From positions 17,605,959 to 17,669,958 of the forward strand of contig NC_051450.1 of the NCBI RefSeq assembly GCF_001649575.2: a DNA stretch of 64,000 nt. Reading direction: 5' to 3'. This document shows positions 33,791 through 45,483 of this stretch, one piece after another. Under the pieces are notes generated by a model, which was not told the DNA's origin, made no database searches, and saw only the letters and a list, made by a program, of their open reading frames with translations. Numbering within the stretch: the stretch's first letter is position 1; every line of letters begins with the position of its first letter. Source of the DNA: Kryptolebias marmoratus. Lineage: Eukaryota; Chordata; Actinopteri; Cyprinodontiformes; Rivulidae. Made by a program: the position numbers and the translations under genes.

Positions 33791-35689
33791 ATTCTCCACG
33801 TACAACCTGTGGTACAAGTGGAATCTCAATATACTTTAGGTTCAAGTTGTGTTGTGCAAAGCCTTCCCATTTTTTTAACACTCTGGTGGATCAGCAGACA
33901 GAGTCATAAGCAAAACATAAAGAGCTACAATGGGTCCCTGACGATGGGTCCCAGCGTCCTGAGCGGGGGCCCGTCCCCGGGCTCTGACGTAACCGCTGAC
34001 TTTTTCCTGTATTTATGGAGGAGGTTTGATTTCCACTCGTCTTCCAGGCTCACACACGGGCCGTTGTGGAGCAGGTGAAAGAGTAGCTCTGTCTCCGTCC
34101 AGTAAACACGCTGGACTCGTGTCCTCCTGCCAGTCCTCAAGACGGACCCACGAGTCATTTAAAGGAAGCGCAACCTGTTTCGTGAAAAACCTGCCAGAAT
34201 AAATGCAGAAGTCAATAACCTGCAGGCCCCAAACGTGACCCGCTGAATACACACTGTGTTTAACCTGACTCCAGCCAGGACAAGCTTTGATTTTTAAAAA
34301 TAGAAACAATTTTATCCAACAAACTACACATCCTCCTTCCTTTGGGGGTAACAAAGAGTTTCTGTGGCCGTAAAATGTTTCTCAAAAAGAGATCATTGCA
34401 ACAACAGAAGCAATCTCTAACACCCCATTTTTCTTATTAATCGCTTTATTAAAATTATAGCAGAAGTCGAAACAGATCTAATTATTCAGAGGAAGGAACT
34501 TTCCAAGGACTTCTAGCTCTGCAGACAATATTGCCCTCTGCAGGGCATTCATGAATAAGTATGTATGTCTGTCTTTACTTTCCATTTGTCTTTATTTAAT
34601 TTTAAAGAAAGCTATGATGTTAAGGACTCTGTACTTTTTTACCTCTGAAATTTAAACATTCTATGAAAATTTCAAATTAATTGACAATATTGGAGAACAG
34701 ATTCAAGATGTTCAGAATAACGTCTTTAAAAAACTGATTTTGTAGCCCCTGGTTTATTAAGAGTTATCAGATCAAATATTTCTCTACAATCTCAGTTTAC
34801 ACCTTCAATTTATGCAGGGAGTTGATGGATTCAGTTCCTGGTCTGTGAAGATATAAGTGTGAAGAACCAACAAGCAAAGAATCACTCATCACTCTTGTGC
34901 ACCCATTTTACTTCTTTATCACCCAGGAAGGGCAGAGTTTGATGACCTGGATTCAGCCGTTGTTCTCTCTGAGGAACATCGCAGCAGCAGAACAGAACGG
35001 ACTCCTGAGACCTAAAGTGGGCTCCGGCCTCACCACCACACAAGATGGACCCCAATTCAGGACACGGACACTGACTCAGACCAGCAGGAGGTTTTGTTCC
35101 CAGAAAGCAATCCAGTTTGTTTTCTTCGTCTGAACATATCCGTCTCTTTCTTGTTTGTAGTTTTCATTCTTGTCTGCATGGTTTTTTTTTCCGTTCACTG
35201 TCATCATCTTTCTACCTGACGTACCATTAATCTTCTTCTGTGAATATGATGATCTGTGGTGCTGAGTTGACCTTTTTTTTTCTCTCTTTTTAGAAAACAG
35301 TTTTTCATTCGAGTTACCCTCAGAATCTGATATTTGTGTGTGAACGTGGGATTTTATCTGATCATCAGTTAATAAATTTGAGAGCAGTAGAGTAAATATA
35401 TAACAAATTAAAGCATTTTTTTAAAGGATCAAATTTAAAATAAAAATCCAGCATAGTTTGAGGGTTCAGTTTAGCCATACAGAGCTTGGAGGGGGAGGGA
35501 TTGTTGAGGTTGTCTACAAGCTTTTAATATGTTTGACCTGAATTCTTAACAAATGCTCCTAAATAGATTAAAGACAATAATAAAGAGTTGCAATTAAAAC
35601 AGATTTTTTTTTAAATAATAGATTAATTTGTGTCCTAATGGCACTTTTCCATTTGGTTTTCATTTTCCCTCTCCTGAAAATAAAAGAAA

Positions 35690-35860
35690 AACAGCTAGCA
35701 GTATTTCAGTGTCTGTTTCGGCCATCATAGTTTATTTTGAAAATATTAGGAAGTCGAGACAATGGTCACGGGTGAGATCAGCTTTACTGCCATAAAACAT
35801 GCCTTCCTTCTCAACACCGATTCATTGGGGGGTCAGATATTTGAAGAAAGATAATTAACA
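35690..35860 (+). repeat. Repeat family C copy
   Basis: GTTTATTTTGAAAATATTAG, then CAATGGTCACGGGTGAGATC, then AGCTTTA resembles 54350-54480. Only two copies are seen; the class is unknown. Confidence 0.45.
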
Positions 35861-35879
35861 ACAAAATGAAGTAGCTTTA

Positions 35880-36390
35880 TTTAAAATGCCAATCCCTATC
35901 TTACCTGTTGTAGATACAGTAGCTCTTTCATTGACTTAAGTTTAGAGTTTATTTCTGACCAAACTGAGAAGCTAACAGCTAGTCTGAGAGTCCAAGACCA
36001 AAGTGGATTACTGCTACTTTAAAACTGTCTCAAACTTTTATCGTGTTTCATATGAATGTTAATTTATTAACAGTCAGCTTCCCATTACACAGTTATTTAC
36101 ACAGAATAGTAGCAGCAGCAGTTAGATGTAGCACTTCTGTTGCAGCCTGATGAATTGCAGGCAGGGATACCATAACATTTCTGATTTAATAACTGTGCAA
36201 CGATAAATAGACACCAATGTGAAGGTTTATAAAACTGCAAATGCATTAACTGCTTTTAAATGTCTGTCCCTGGGAGTTGTTTTAAGATGACAACAACGTA
36301 TTAGCCGTTCACCTGACAATCCAGTCAGAATTAAACTCTAATCTACAGCAGGTAAGATATTAATTGTATATATTCTTTCCACAGAACCCC
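35880..36390. repeat. Repeat family B, full-length foldback
   Basis: The left arm has CTTACCTGTTGTAGATACAG, and the right arm ATCTACAGCAGGTAAGATAT as its complement. Near the centre ACACAGTTATTTACACAGAA pairs loosely with TTAATAACTGTGCAA. The right end AACCCCACTTTAAAAATCTG matches the 39631 terminus. Confidence 0.75.
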
Positions 36391-37610
36391 ACTTTAAAAA
36401 TCTGTGGCCTGCTGCTGCTTTAAACCAACACAAAATCACCTGAATTAACCCTAAATACATTTTTTTGCTTCAATTTGGACAGCTAGAGAGTTTTTCTGCC
36501 AAACAATTGTGCAAATTTATAAGGTGAAGAAGTCTTTCTTTACCAAAGTAAAAGATCCTCATGAGTCAGTCCCTTTAATGATTCACCTTCTGCAGAAGGA
36601 CAGTGAGACCCTCCAACCACTTCCACCTCCTACTGTAATGGAGTAAATCACAAACATGTCATGGCCTGATCCTCTGGGACTGCACACAACCTTTTGCTGT
36701 CCTACACCAGCCTAACCAACGTCCTCCTTGAATGGCTAAAGACCCATTGAGTACAAGGCCACCTACATTTCTTATTCGGAGAAAATGGCTTTTTTTCCCC
36801 CCTCTTTTTTTTTCAACACGAGCTTTTCTCCTCCAGGCATTGACATTTAATCAAAATCGAATCCCATTGTGACTATTAACATATCAGGCTGATACGAGTT
36901 GCTGTAAAAAGCTCAAGTACAGGATCCTGGAGCAAAACATTACCATAATGTGTGATCTCTATTTTCTCTCCTACATGGAAAAATGCTTACCTGGCAAACA
37001 GCTACCCACGGAGAAGCGTTGCTTTCTCATTCCCACTCTTCTTTTCCCTGCTTATCTTTTTAGAAAGTGTTAATTATTTAGCTGTTTGTGCTCGTGAGCC
37101 AAAAGGAGCACGGAGACAAACTATGCATTTAATTCAAAAGTGGGTTTTAATATTTCACCACACCATTAAAATCATTTTTCGCCTCTGCGGTGACTGAACA
37201 AACAGATCAGAGTTTTTTTTTTCTTGGTTATTTAATAGATGCTGTGGCTTCTCTGCAGGCAGTTTCTGTCTATAAATCATCACAGACATGAAAGGACTGA
37301 TACACGATGTGAAACGAGAGTGAAAAATGGCGATGATTATAAGGTCAGTGGCTCATAAGTTGCCGTATTGGACACGGGTTGGTTTTTTTCACAGCTCACC
37401 AGATATTGGCTGCTTCTGCACATGTCCTTGGTTGAAGGTCTTCCTGCTCTTGAGTGAGTCTCGACACATCTGACCCTGCTGGCACCCGCTCATGTATGTC
37501 AGGGCCATATGCTGGCTTTTTGCGGCAGCCCAGCTACCTGAAACCAGCAAGTTAAACTGGCCCCCGAAGGTGAAGCGGCGATCATGTTTTTCCCCCTGTC
37601 TGTACATGCT

Positions 37611-38280
37611 TGTTTGTCTGTCTGTTAGCAAAATATCTCACAAACCACTGGACGGATTTTAACGAAACTCTCTCAAAATAATCATTAACTGTACATCTAC
37701 ATCTCAAAGACTTTTGGAGTTAATACCATTCAAGATGGTCGCCACAGTTCAGTGACCTTATAAAACACAAAACAGCCTGTAACTCAGCCTGTTTTACAAA
37801 TATTTAGCAACGCTTTAGAGTCATAGTAACTGAGAGTCATCCTCAACACATGCTCCAAGCAGCAACTGATCACATAAGATCAGTTTTAAAAAATTTGTCA
37901 TTACCTTTAGGAGTCAACTGTGCCTGTCTGTTAGCAAACACACTGAAAGCAACCATCGGGTGCACATCTACAACATTTGGAGTCAAGTCAATTCAAGATG
38001 TCTGCCACAACCAATTGACTGTTGGAAACACAAAAAAATTCAGTTTGCTAGAATTTGATGTGGTAGTAGCTGAGAATCATCCTCAATACATTTTCTGAGC
38101 ACTAACACATCTTCCGAGATCTCGCAGTATTGCATGAGATCACACATAAAGTCATTTACAAGGTTTGACCAAAATGGCTACAACTCCATCCTTTTTTGGC
38201 GTTAGGCAATATTAGTTTAAAAAACTTTGACTTGAAAGCCAGCGGGCGATATGCATTCCTTCAAACAATGCTTCTATTGT
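37611..38280 (+). repeat. Repeat family A, head-to-tail pair with complete 3' end
   Basis: The first unit begins TGTCTGTTAGCAAAATATCT at about 37617. A second module, CTGTCTGTTAGCAAACACAC, starts near 37925. The second unit continues to GGCGATATGCATTCCTTC at about 38265. Both have the CAAGATGTCTGCCACA or CAAGATGGTCGCCACA block. Confidence 0.75.
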
Positions 38281-38929
38281 TAGTTTTGTTATCACTGCAG
38301 GCAATTACGTCCTGCAAAACTAGGACATTTCCCGGTAATGACAGTCACCGGAGCAGAATGTTTAGTTAAGAAATTGTTGCTGTCAACGCTGTTTTCTTCA
38401 CAAGAAGGGATGACAGGCGGCGGGGAGGGACGCGGAGCCCCGTCGAACAGAGAGGATTATGAGGACAAAACAACTTTGACAAGTCTGAAATTTGAGGACA
38501 CATCCAGGGGGACATGAAGAGGATCAAAGTCGAGCTGTTTGTTCGAGGGGTTTATTCTCTGCACCCTTGTGAATGTAATGAACACAACAGAGAACAGAGA
38601 GAGTGAGTTTTACCTCCGGACTCAGAGGCTGACACTTGACAGAATGGCACTTCTCAAAGTGGCAGCTGTCATTGCCACACCGAACAGAGCCCCCTCTCAG
38701 CAGCAGATATTTTATTCTGGTAGGGCACAGAAAATAAATGATTTAGTATGAGGAATGCAATCATCGTGGGAGGATAATCCTATGGCAAGAGGTGTGGAAA
38801 AATGTGCAAGCTGAGCAAAAACATCGGCCTTTTTTGCCATAAAATTAGTTGTTCTTCGATTTTTTCCAATATAAAAAAACAGTCAAACAGGTAAAGTTCT
38901 CCAGAACTGAAAGAATCGTTTTTTGACTT

Positions 38930-39664
38930 AAAGCAATAGTTGAAATTGTTTGAAGTGGGGTTTTGTGGAAAGGTTATGAACAATCAATATCTGTGGGGAA
39001 ACATTCATTAGTTTGGACTGAGTTGACGAGCTAAAGGCTATCTCTGGCTCCTTAAATTAACTTCAGTCTCAAAAATTTCATAACGGTTCATGCAAACGCT
39101 AGTTTATCAATCTTCACACCAGTGAAAAAGAAATACACTACAGTGACCAACCACAGTACAGTTTATGTTGAGGCGAGAATTAGTGCCGCCATTTTGTTAC
39201 GTGGTGTCCTTAGTTACTGTCAAAATGACAGCAAACCATAAAAAAAAACCTTAACTCAGCCCAATGTTTTGCCAATAAATGGTATAATTACTGTCTTTTT
39301 TTTCTCTGAAAATACATCATCAATCTCTCTAAACTAGACTGCTATAATTACTGTAAAGCAGACTACTAAGTGTAGACAAGTGTTGTTGTGTTCTTAAATT
39401 GTATGTGAGTCTAGCTGGATAAAAAAACACGTTCACATTATCCACTATGAAATGTTTTTGAGATTGGAGATGTTTTAAGACAGCAGCGATGCACTTTGGT
39501 CTTAGCACCGCTCAGACTAGCTGTTAGCTTGTCAATATGGTCAAAATTATACCCTGTTTCTGCAAAATGATTTTGTTCTAAGAGCGATCTGCAACAAGTG
39601 AGATATTAATTGTTTATGACCTTTCTAGATAACCCCACTTGAAATGATTCAGACTATTTCTTTA
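38930..39664. repeat. Repeat family B, foldback with clear inverted termini
   Basis: The left terminus reads AAAGCAATAGTTGAAATTGT then TTGAAGTGGGGTT. The right terminus on the opposite strand reads AAAGAAATAGTCTGAATCAT then TTCAAGTGGGGTT. Inner blocks pair too, for example TTCATAACGGTTCATG against its decayed partner. No open frame spans it. It is MITE-like with an unknown mobiliser. Confidence 0.8.
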
Positions 39665-41734
39665 ATCATATATTGTTGTTGCACAGCTTTGATACAGAAG
39701 CCACTTTTCTTTTTGTGCTTTAAACAACACAAGTAGCAGTCAGTATCAATGTATTTGAGTCCTTCCTGTCAAACACCCAGGGTTTCAACCTGAGTGAAGA
39801 TTCTCATCCCATTCCCATCAGAATTATAGATTTGACAGGGATCAGAATTTACCACTTATTTTTCTGCTTCAAGACTGTCGAACTGCATCACTGTGTATTT
39901 AAAAATTAAAAATGAAATAACAGCTAAAAAAATAAAATTAAATCTGTGGCTTTTTTGCGTTGAACCATGTGATTGGATTACCGTCCTTTTGTTGATCTTT
40001 TAATAGGGCAACTGGTTTTATAATTCAACATATCAACCAACATTTATTCAGAGCCAGCTGCTAATGACAAAACACAGTGCTGGAACACTGGCAAGCTCAA
40101 ACAGTAGCTCCCTATTAGTGGGCCGTCTGGTGAAAAATATGGAAATGATATTCATGCTCAGGCAGATAGCAACCAAAAGGCAAGGTACAAAGAAAGTACC
40201 ACATTATTCTGAACACCAGGATCTGTTGTATATCTGTGTATTTTCTTGAAACTTACTGTTCAGAGAAAAAAAAAAGAAAACAATGAATGTTTTTTTTTTT
40301 ACATCAAAATCCACAAATCAAATAGTTGTTTAAAGCCTGTAGAGTGTTAAAGATGCATGGTGCTGAGGTTTGGGTCATGAAATCGACAAAAGAAATGAAA
40401 CAAAAAAAGCAATAAAATATCTAATTATGACTATTGTTTGACTTCTTAAACCCCTTAGAAAGATTTATTTTGTGCTCTGCAGTTTAATTAAGCAAAAACT
40501 GAAGATTTTGGTTCCAGTTTTGAAGTTTGTTAAACAAAAGAGTTGAATTAATCAGGCTTGGGTTGCTCTCAGTAGCTCAGAAAACAATAAATTGATGGAA
40601 GATTCAGTACATGCTCTGTAAAAAGATTTTATTTTTTTAAAGAAAGACATTAAAAAACAGACTTGCATAAAACATTGTAGGAAAAAATCCATTGCCTGTA
40701 CAATTTTCTGTCCCAGATGATGCAATTATGTTGTTTTAACTTAATGTTCTTGCGATTGGTTGACATAATCCTTTGAGACTGATGTTTCTTTTTTTTAGCC
40801 AGAGCTTGATCTGATTCATTACATTTACAACCAACAACAGCAAATAATTTGCTAAACCGGAACTCAATATGTTTATGTTTGCTTTGCTTGGTTTTTTTTT
40901 TGGGTGCAACAAAAAAACCCAACAAATTATTATTCAATGTGGTACACATTTATAAATCTGTAATGCTGAAGGTGCACAAGTTGAGACCTACAACAAGGAA
41001 AACGCTCTCAAAGGCGGAAAAAAATAAGAAAAAATTAGCGAACAAGAACTGAAACACTTTAGGTGGCACCAGGGTGCATCAGGCTGTTATATATCCTGAA
41101 AGGAGTGTTAAAAATTAATGCCAGTGTGCCCAATATTTAGATTTTTTCCCTTCTCTGTTTCTTTGAACTTGTGAAAGATGGCAATTAAAAAGTAATATGA
41201 CATAAAACATTCATAATATGTTTCATTTTTAACTTTACGTCTTATAGGAATCAGGTCATCCGCTGGCTTACCTATTCACTTAACTTTTCATTTTAATATT
41301 AGCACATAAGAGAATGAAAATCAGAAATATTTCATCTCTGATAAGCTGAAGGCAGAAAAACAAATGCTTGCTTTCACAACTGGCTGGAACGAGTAATTAT
41401 TAATTTAGGTAATTTTCAATGACTCCACTTATCCATCTACTAACTGATTGTTCTCTGTAGTCTTATAAAACCGCAACACTTCGGTCCAATTAGTTGCTTA
41501 TTATGAAATGCTGCATTATCTAAAACACTTAACGTAGCAGAAAGTATTGACCGTAGTGTGCAAAATCATAAAAAATAGCACTATGTAAAAAAACAAAATA
41601 CAAAATTGTAACATTTCTTAAAAATATCTTCGCTGACAGAAAAAAGATACTATAATAAGAAATTCAAGACATCTCACCAGGGGCTCAAACCAGTGGCCAG
41701 ATGGGGGCCATTTGTAATTTTTTATTTTATTTTT

Positions 41735-41822
41735 GTTGTTGTTGTTTCTGAATTTCATTAAAATCCATCCACTGATTTGTGAGATATTTTGCCAACAGAC
41801 AGAGTTCACTTGCAAAATTAAT
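41735..41822 (-). repeat. Repeat family A, 5' end fragment, minus strand
   Basis: Plus strand TTTCATTAAAATCCATCCAC, then GAGATATTTTGCCAACAGAC is the exact reverse order of the family A start. Confidence 0.65.
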
Positions 41823-41914
41823 GCTAAAGTTTTAAAAACTGAAATTGTGAACAATCTATTAGTGCTTGGATTATGTATTGGGGATTATTCCAATGTACAA
41901 TTCAACTCATATGG

Positions 41915-42420
41915 CAGTATCTATTTATACAGAGCCAATTCACAACAAAAGTCCTCTCAGGGCACTGTTCAAAAACATTCACATATATTATAAAAAGCCA
42001 ATCAGTAAAACTGATCTATCTATAGAGACCAGTAGACTGCGTTGAATTTTCACCTTGTCGCAGTCTCCCATCCTGAGCAGCACATTGGTGACAGTGGAAA
42101 GGAAAAACTCCCTTATAACAGGAAGAAACCTCCAGCAAAACCAGAACCAGAACCAGGCTCAGGATGGGCTGCTGTCTGCCTTGACCAGCTGGGGTTTGAT
42201 AGGACAGAATAGAGATACAAACAAACAAAGAATGGCTGGTCCATTTGTAGTTTCTATAGAAAGAAAGACAAAAAAACGAAACAAAAACAAAAACATGGTA
42301 CCGATTGAGACAATTACAAATACAAACATAGAGAGTAGAGCAAGTAAAGGCAGCAGAGTAAGGAAATGAGGTCAGTTTGTCCTCCAGCAGCCGAAGCCTA
42401 TCGCAGGGGATAGCTCAGGA
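41915..42420 (+). repeat. Dispersed fish repeat, class not identified
   Basis: Contains GGAAAAACTCCCTTATAACA, then GGAAGAAACCTCCAGC and CAGGCTCAGGATGGGCTG. I recognise these as hallmarks of a very common teleost repeat whose name I cannot give. Upstream CAGAGCCAATTCACAACAAA is its usual lead-in. No protein is encoded. Confidence 0.6.
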
Positions 42421-42504
42421 AACCCCAACTGTACGATTTATACATAAAAAAAGTCTTTAGCATCGTCTTAAAATTGGATACAACACCCCAAACTTGTAAA
42501 GTTA

Positions 42505-42600
42505 CCCGTTCAAGCCATTTTTATGTTTGCCAAGGTTGATTAGCTTTGGCGGCCATGTTGAATGGGGTTAATTCTCAAAGTTAATCAGTTGTAGATGTAT
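42505..42600 (-). repeat. Repeat family A, middle fragment, minus strand
   Basis: Plus strand TTAGCTTTGGCGGCCATGTT, then GAATGGGGTTAATTCTC, then GTTAATCAGTTGTAGATGTA is the complement of the family A centre. Confidence 0.65.
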
Positions 42601-42779
42601 ATCTGGGAGGGGAGAGGGTGGGGGGCACTGCCCTCCCTGACCCCTCCCTTGTTAACGCCCCTGCTTCCCACTCCAGCAACATAAGGCGACGTCTTATTGG
42701 AATAACTGAAAATGAATAAATTAAAATGTGCTCTTTAATATATATGTATATATATTGATAAGGCGCTTTTAAAGTAAGA

Positions 42780-43156
42780 AGAAGAAGACGCCCCCCCACC
42801 CCCCTCTCTCCTCCGGGGGGATGGTGTGGTCCAGGAAGCGCGCCTCTGCTCGCCTCTCCTCCCCGGCTGAGGCGCATCAGCCGCCGAATGGTATCTCCCT
42901 CCTCTCCCGGATGGACCGCGCCGCTCGACGCCGGCCAGCCTGAGCGCCGGAGCAGCTGACGGAGCAGGTCGGCCGCCGCCGCTGCCGCTGCTGCTGCTGC
43001 TGCCTCTCCTCTCCTCTCCTGTCCTGTTGGATGCCGCGCGGACCTACCGGGACCTACCGGGACCAGCCCCTCGTGCCTCCGCCGCGGCAAAACGAGAACA
43101 ACTTGAGCCCCTCTCGCCCTCGTCTTTCGGATAGGAAAGAGCCACCGTGCACCACC
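42780..43156 (+). promoter_or_regulatory. CpG-rich promoter and 5' UTR of the dok gene
   Basis: GC content and CpG density rise sharply from about 42780, after AT-rich DNA. The segment holds C-rich and CTCC blocks, a CCG/CTG triplet tract at about 42971-43002 and a CTCCT tract to 43020. A 10-bp tandem duplication (GACCTACCGG) follows at 43040-43060. No TATA box is evident. The start site is unknown. Confidence 0.65.
42971..43020 (+). repeat. CCG/CTG triplet and CTCCT tract in the 5' UTR
   Basis: About three CCG-type units, then around five CTG units and several CTCCT pentamers, in the probable transcribed leader of the dok gene. Confidence 0.8.
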
Positions 43157-43222
43157 ATGGCTTCCAACTTCAACGACATAGTGAAGCAGGGGTACGTGAG
43201 GATACGGAGCAAGAAGCTGGGG
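43157..43222 (+). CDS. dok6: First coding exon of a DOK5/DOK6-type adaptor gene (dok6 favoured)
   Basis: ATG in a perfect Kozak context (ACCACCATGG) opens 22 codons, MASNFNDIVKQGYVRIRSKK then LG, ending at GGG/GTGAGT. This is the start of the N-terminal PH domain of the DOK4/5/6 group, cytoplasmic adaptors that bind receptor tyrosine kinases such as RET through a PTB domain. From memory DOK5 reads RIRSRRLG here and DOK6 KIRSRKLG, so two differences separate it from each; DOK4 is further away. dok6 is preferred because DOK6 and PI15-CRISPLD1 are, as I recall, on one chromosome in birds. The remaining exons (GIY/GIF-RRCWLV and on) are not in the window. Confidence 0.7.
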
Positions 43223-45483
43223 GTGAGTACTGTTGCACTTGCTGTGTGGTGGAGGAGAAACAGGAGGAGGTGTTGGACTTCTGGCTGTCTGCAGAGAAAG
43301 GACAGCTGGAGTAAAAAAACGCATCAGTCCTATTATTATTATTATGAGTTGTTTCAAAGGAAAACACAAGTTTCTCTCCTGCAAACATCAGATGATTGAC
43401 AGCTGGTGCCATTGTCCACTTTTATTTTTAACTTTGAACTTTTATTTTCTTCAAGAAAGTTTCATTTGACTTCACAAATTCCATCTAGGTGTAAAAATGC
43501 TTCTGTAAGAATCCCAGACAAGATGTCAGGACATACATTACTGTATAAGGTGGATGATACAATAGAAGTGACAATGTCTTGCTCATTTATTCTCTGCGCT
43601 GAAAAGCTTGACGACAGCTTCTCTGTGCCCTGATAACAGATTTCCATTAAGGCACAGTAACAAAAAGCCCAGGCTTCTTATATAGAACTAAATGATATGT
43701 ATTTAATCATAAGCGCCCCGTTGTCTGACTCATAAAGCCATCTGCTTTTGTTCATACCTGCAGCTCATTAAGCTATAACAGAGCGGTCACACTTCCTCTC
43801 CTCTGATGAAGTGTGATGATGGGGGCTAATGATGTCTGCCTGCTCGCATCATCATCACCTGGCTTCATCAAACAGTCTCCTACTATTCTTACCGCCACGA
43901 AGAGAGTAATCATTGTTGAGGAAAAGTAAGACCGAGGCACCAAAAACTTCTGATGATAATATGCAAATAGGCTCATATCCAACTGAGTCAGTTGATTTGC
44001 TTTTTTTTTTTCTCCCTCTGAATTTGCCTTATTTAAAATGGCCAGTGAGTTTGCAAAACCAACCGAGGAAGGCATGCTGGGTCGGCTGTGCTCGAGGTAC
44101 GGATGCCACATCGCTGCCAGCTCCCCCCATCTCATCCTGCTGTTTGTTGAGGAAAACAGTTTGTGTCCTGATCGCCCACTCCCTCAGCCCTCCACCGCTC
44201 GCTTGCCGTTTCATCATAGAAAAGTCATGCTGAGATAGCCTCGGAAGACCCCAAGTGTGGGCAGAGCGGAAGGATTTATCTGCGAGCGCTTAGTTATTCC
44301 AGGGTGATTATCATTTTGAATCAGACAGAACGACACAACGAAACTGAGTGGGATCAGGCATCTGGATGCCTGGATCAGTGTGCACGCACCGACCCATCTG
44401 TGTGTTTATTTTATTTATTTATTCTGTGCGTGGAAATGCCATCAAATTAAATGTTTCATTTGAGAAAAAGAGGAAAATCTACATGGAACTGTGACACACA
44501 GATGTGGGCTGGGGGATTATTCACAACTGGCTGAAAGAAGATTTTGTTTTGCAGTTCGTTTGCAGCATGAATCTTAACATCGCATTAAATGCACCTATTC
44601 TTTGTCTTATTTATTCTCTTTTTTTGGTGGCGGTGATGGTGGGGGGGAGGTTAGTTTCACAGCTCAGTGATACTGAAGGGTGTGAAGTGAGTCATCCTTC
44701 TCATATGCTATACAGCAATTCAAACCAGAAGGGTAAATTTATACATTCATATTCAGTAACTTGGATGGAGAGAGATGCTTCTTCAATCAATACTTTTCTT
44801 GACGCTGTAGGTTTTCTGTGACCAAACGACCGCTGCGTGCAACAGTGCAGGCAGTGGGATTAAAGACGAAGCACACTTCTTGTTTTTGTTTTTTTTGTTT
44901 GTTTCCAATTTGCAGTTTCATAATGGGGGGATAGGTTTTTAAAACCCCGACAGATTTTTAGATCTCAGATAACCTTCACCGCCACCTTAATCAGCTTGAA
45001 ATGGCCTATTCACATTCCGCTTCAGAAAAAGGACAGCTGATGTAAATATCAGCGTTTTATGAATGCTCCGATTCCCACCAATCAGAGGCCATGGGCTGCT
45101 CTAAACATACATTTAGCCTGCCGATAATTAAACAAACGTCCTCCATAGCAGTTTACGGGGGAAGCCAAATGATCCGAGCTTGCTAATATTTCTCATTTTG
45201 CTTCGTATTTCAGTTTTATTTAACAAGACCAGCGGGGATCAAGGGAGCAAGATGAGAAAAATTAAGAGAGAACTGCTTGTTAGATTACTATTAAAGTCTT
45301 TAAAAACTGCTGTATTTCAAGAAGATTTTCTCCACTGTGGTGTTGTGTAAATATGCCAAAAAAATGAACTGAAGGAAACAATTTTTTGCAAATTTACTGC
45401 ACAATTTGGCACCAGAAGTTTACAATTGAACACCTTAACAATTCTGCTGCAGTCTCAGTCGCATTTCAGAACCAAAGGCCGAC

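Larger units (their letters stand above)
30131..42779. other. Intergenic sequence between crispld1 and the dok gene
   Basis: No gene is recognised. No zinc-finger or ligand-binding exons of hnf4g, the mammalian neighbour, were found. It contains foldback B copies, repeat A copies and an unclassified fish repeat at about 41915-42420. Blocks with unusually balanced composition at 31560-31900 and 36840-37200 may be conserved noncoding DNA. Stretches at 32.0-33.6, 34.2-34.9, 36.4-36.8 and 39.7-41.7 kb show nothing I can name. Confidence 0.6.

Noticed and set aside
42581..43384. A 267-codon open frame on the minus strand
   Set aside because: It is a shadow of the GC-rich dok promoter and first exon: low-complexity Ala, Pro and Ile runs, no domain, and the opposite strand has the recognisable gene.
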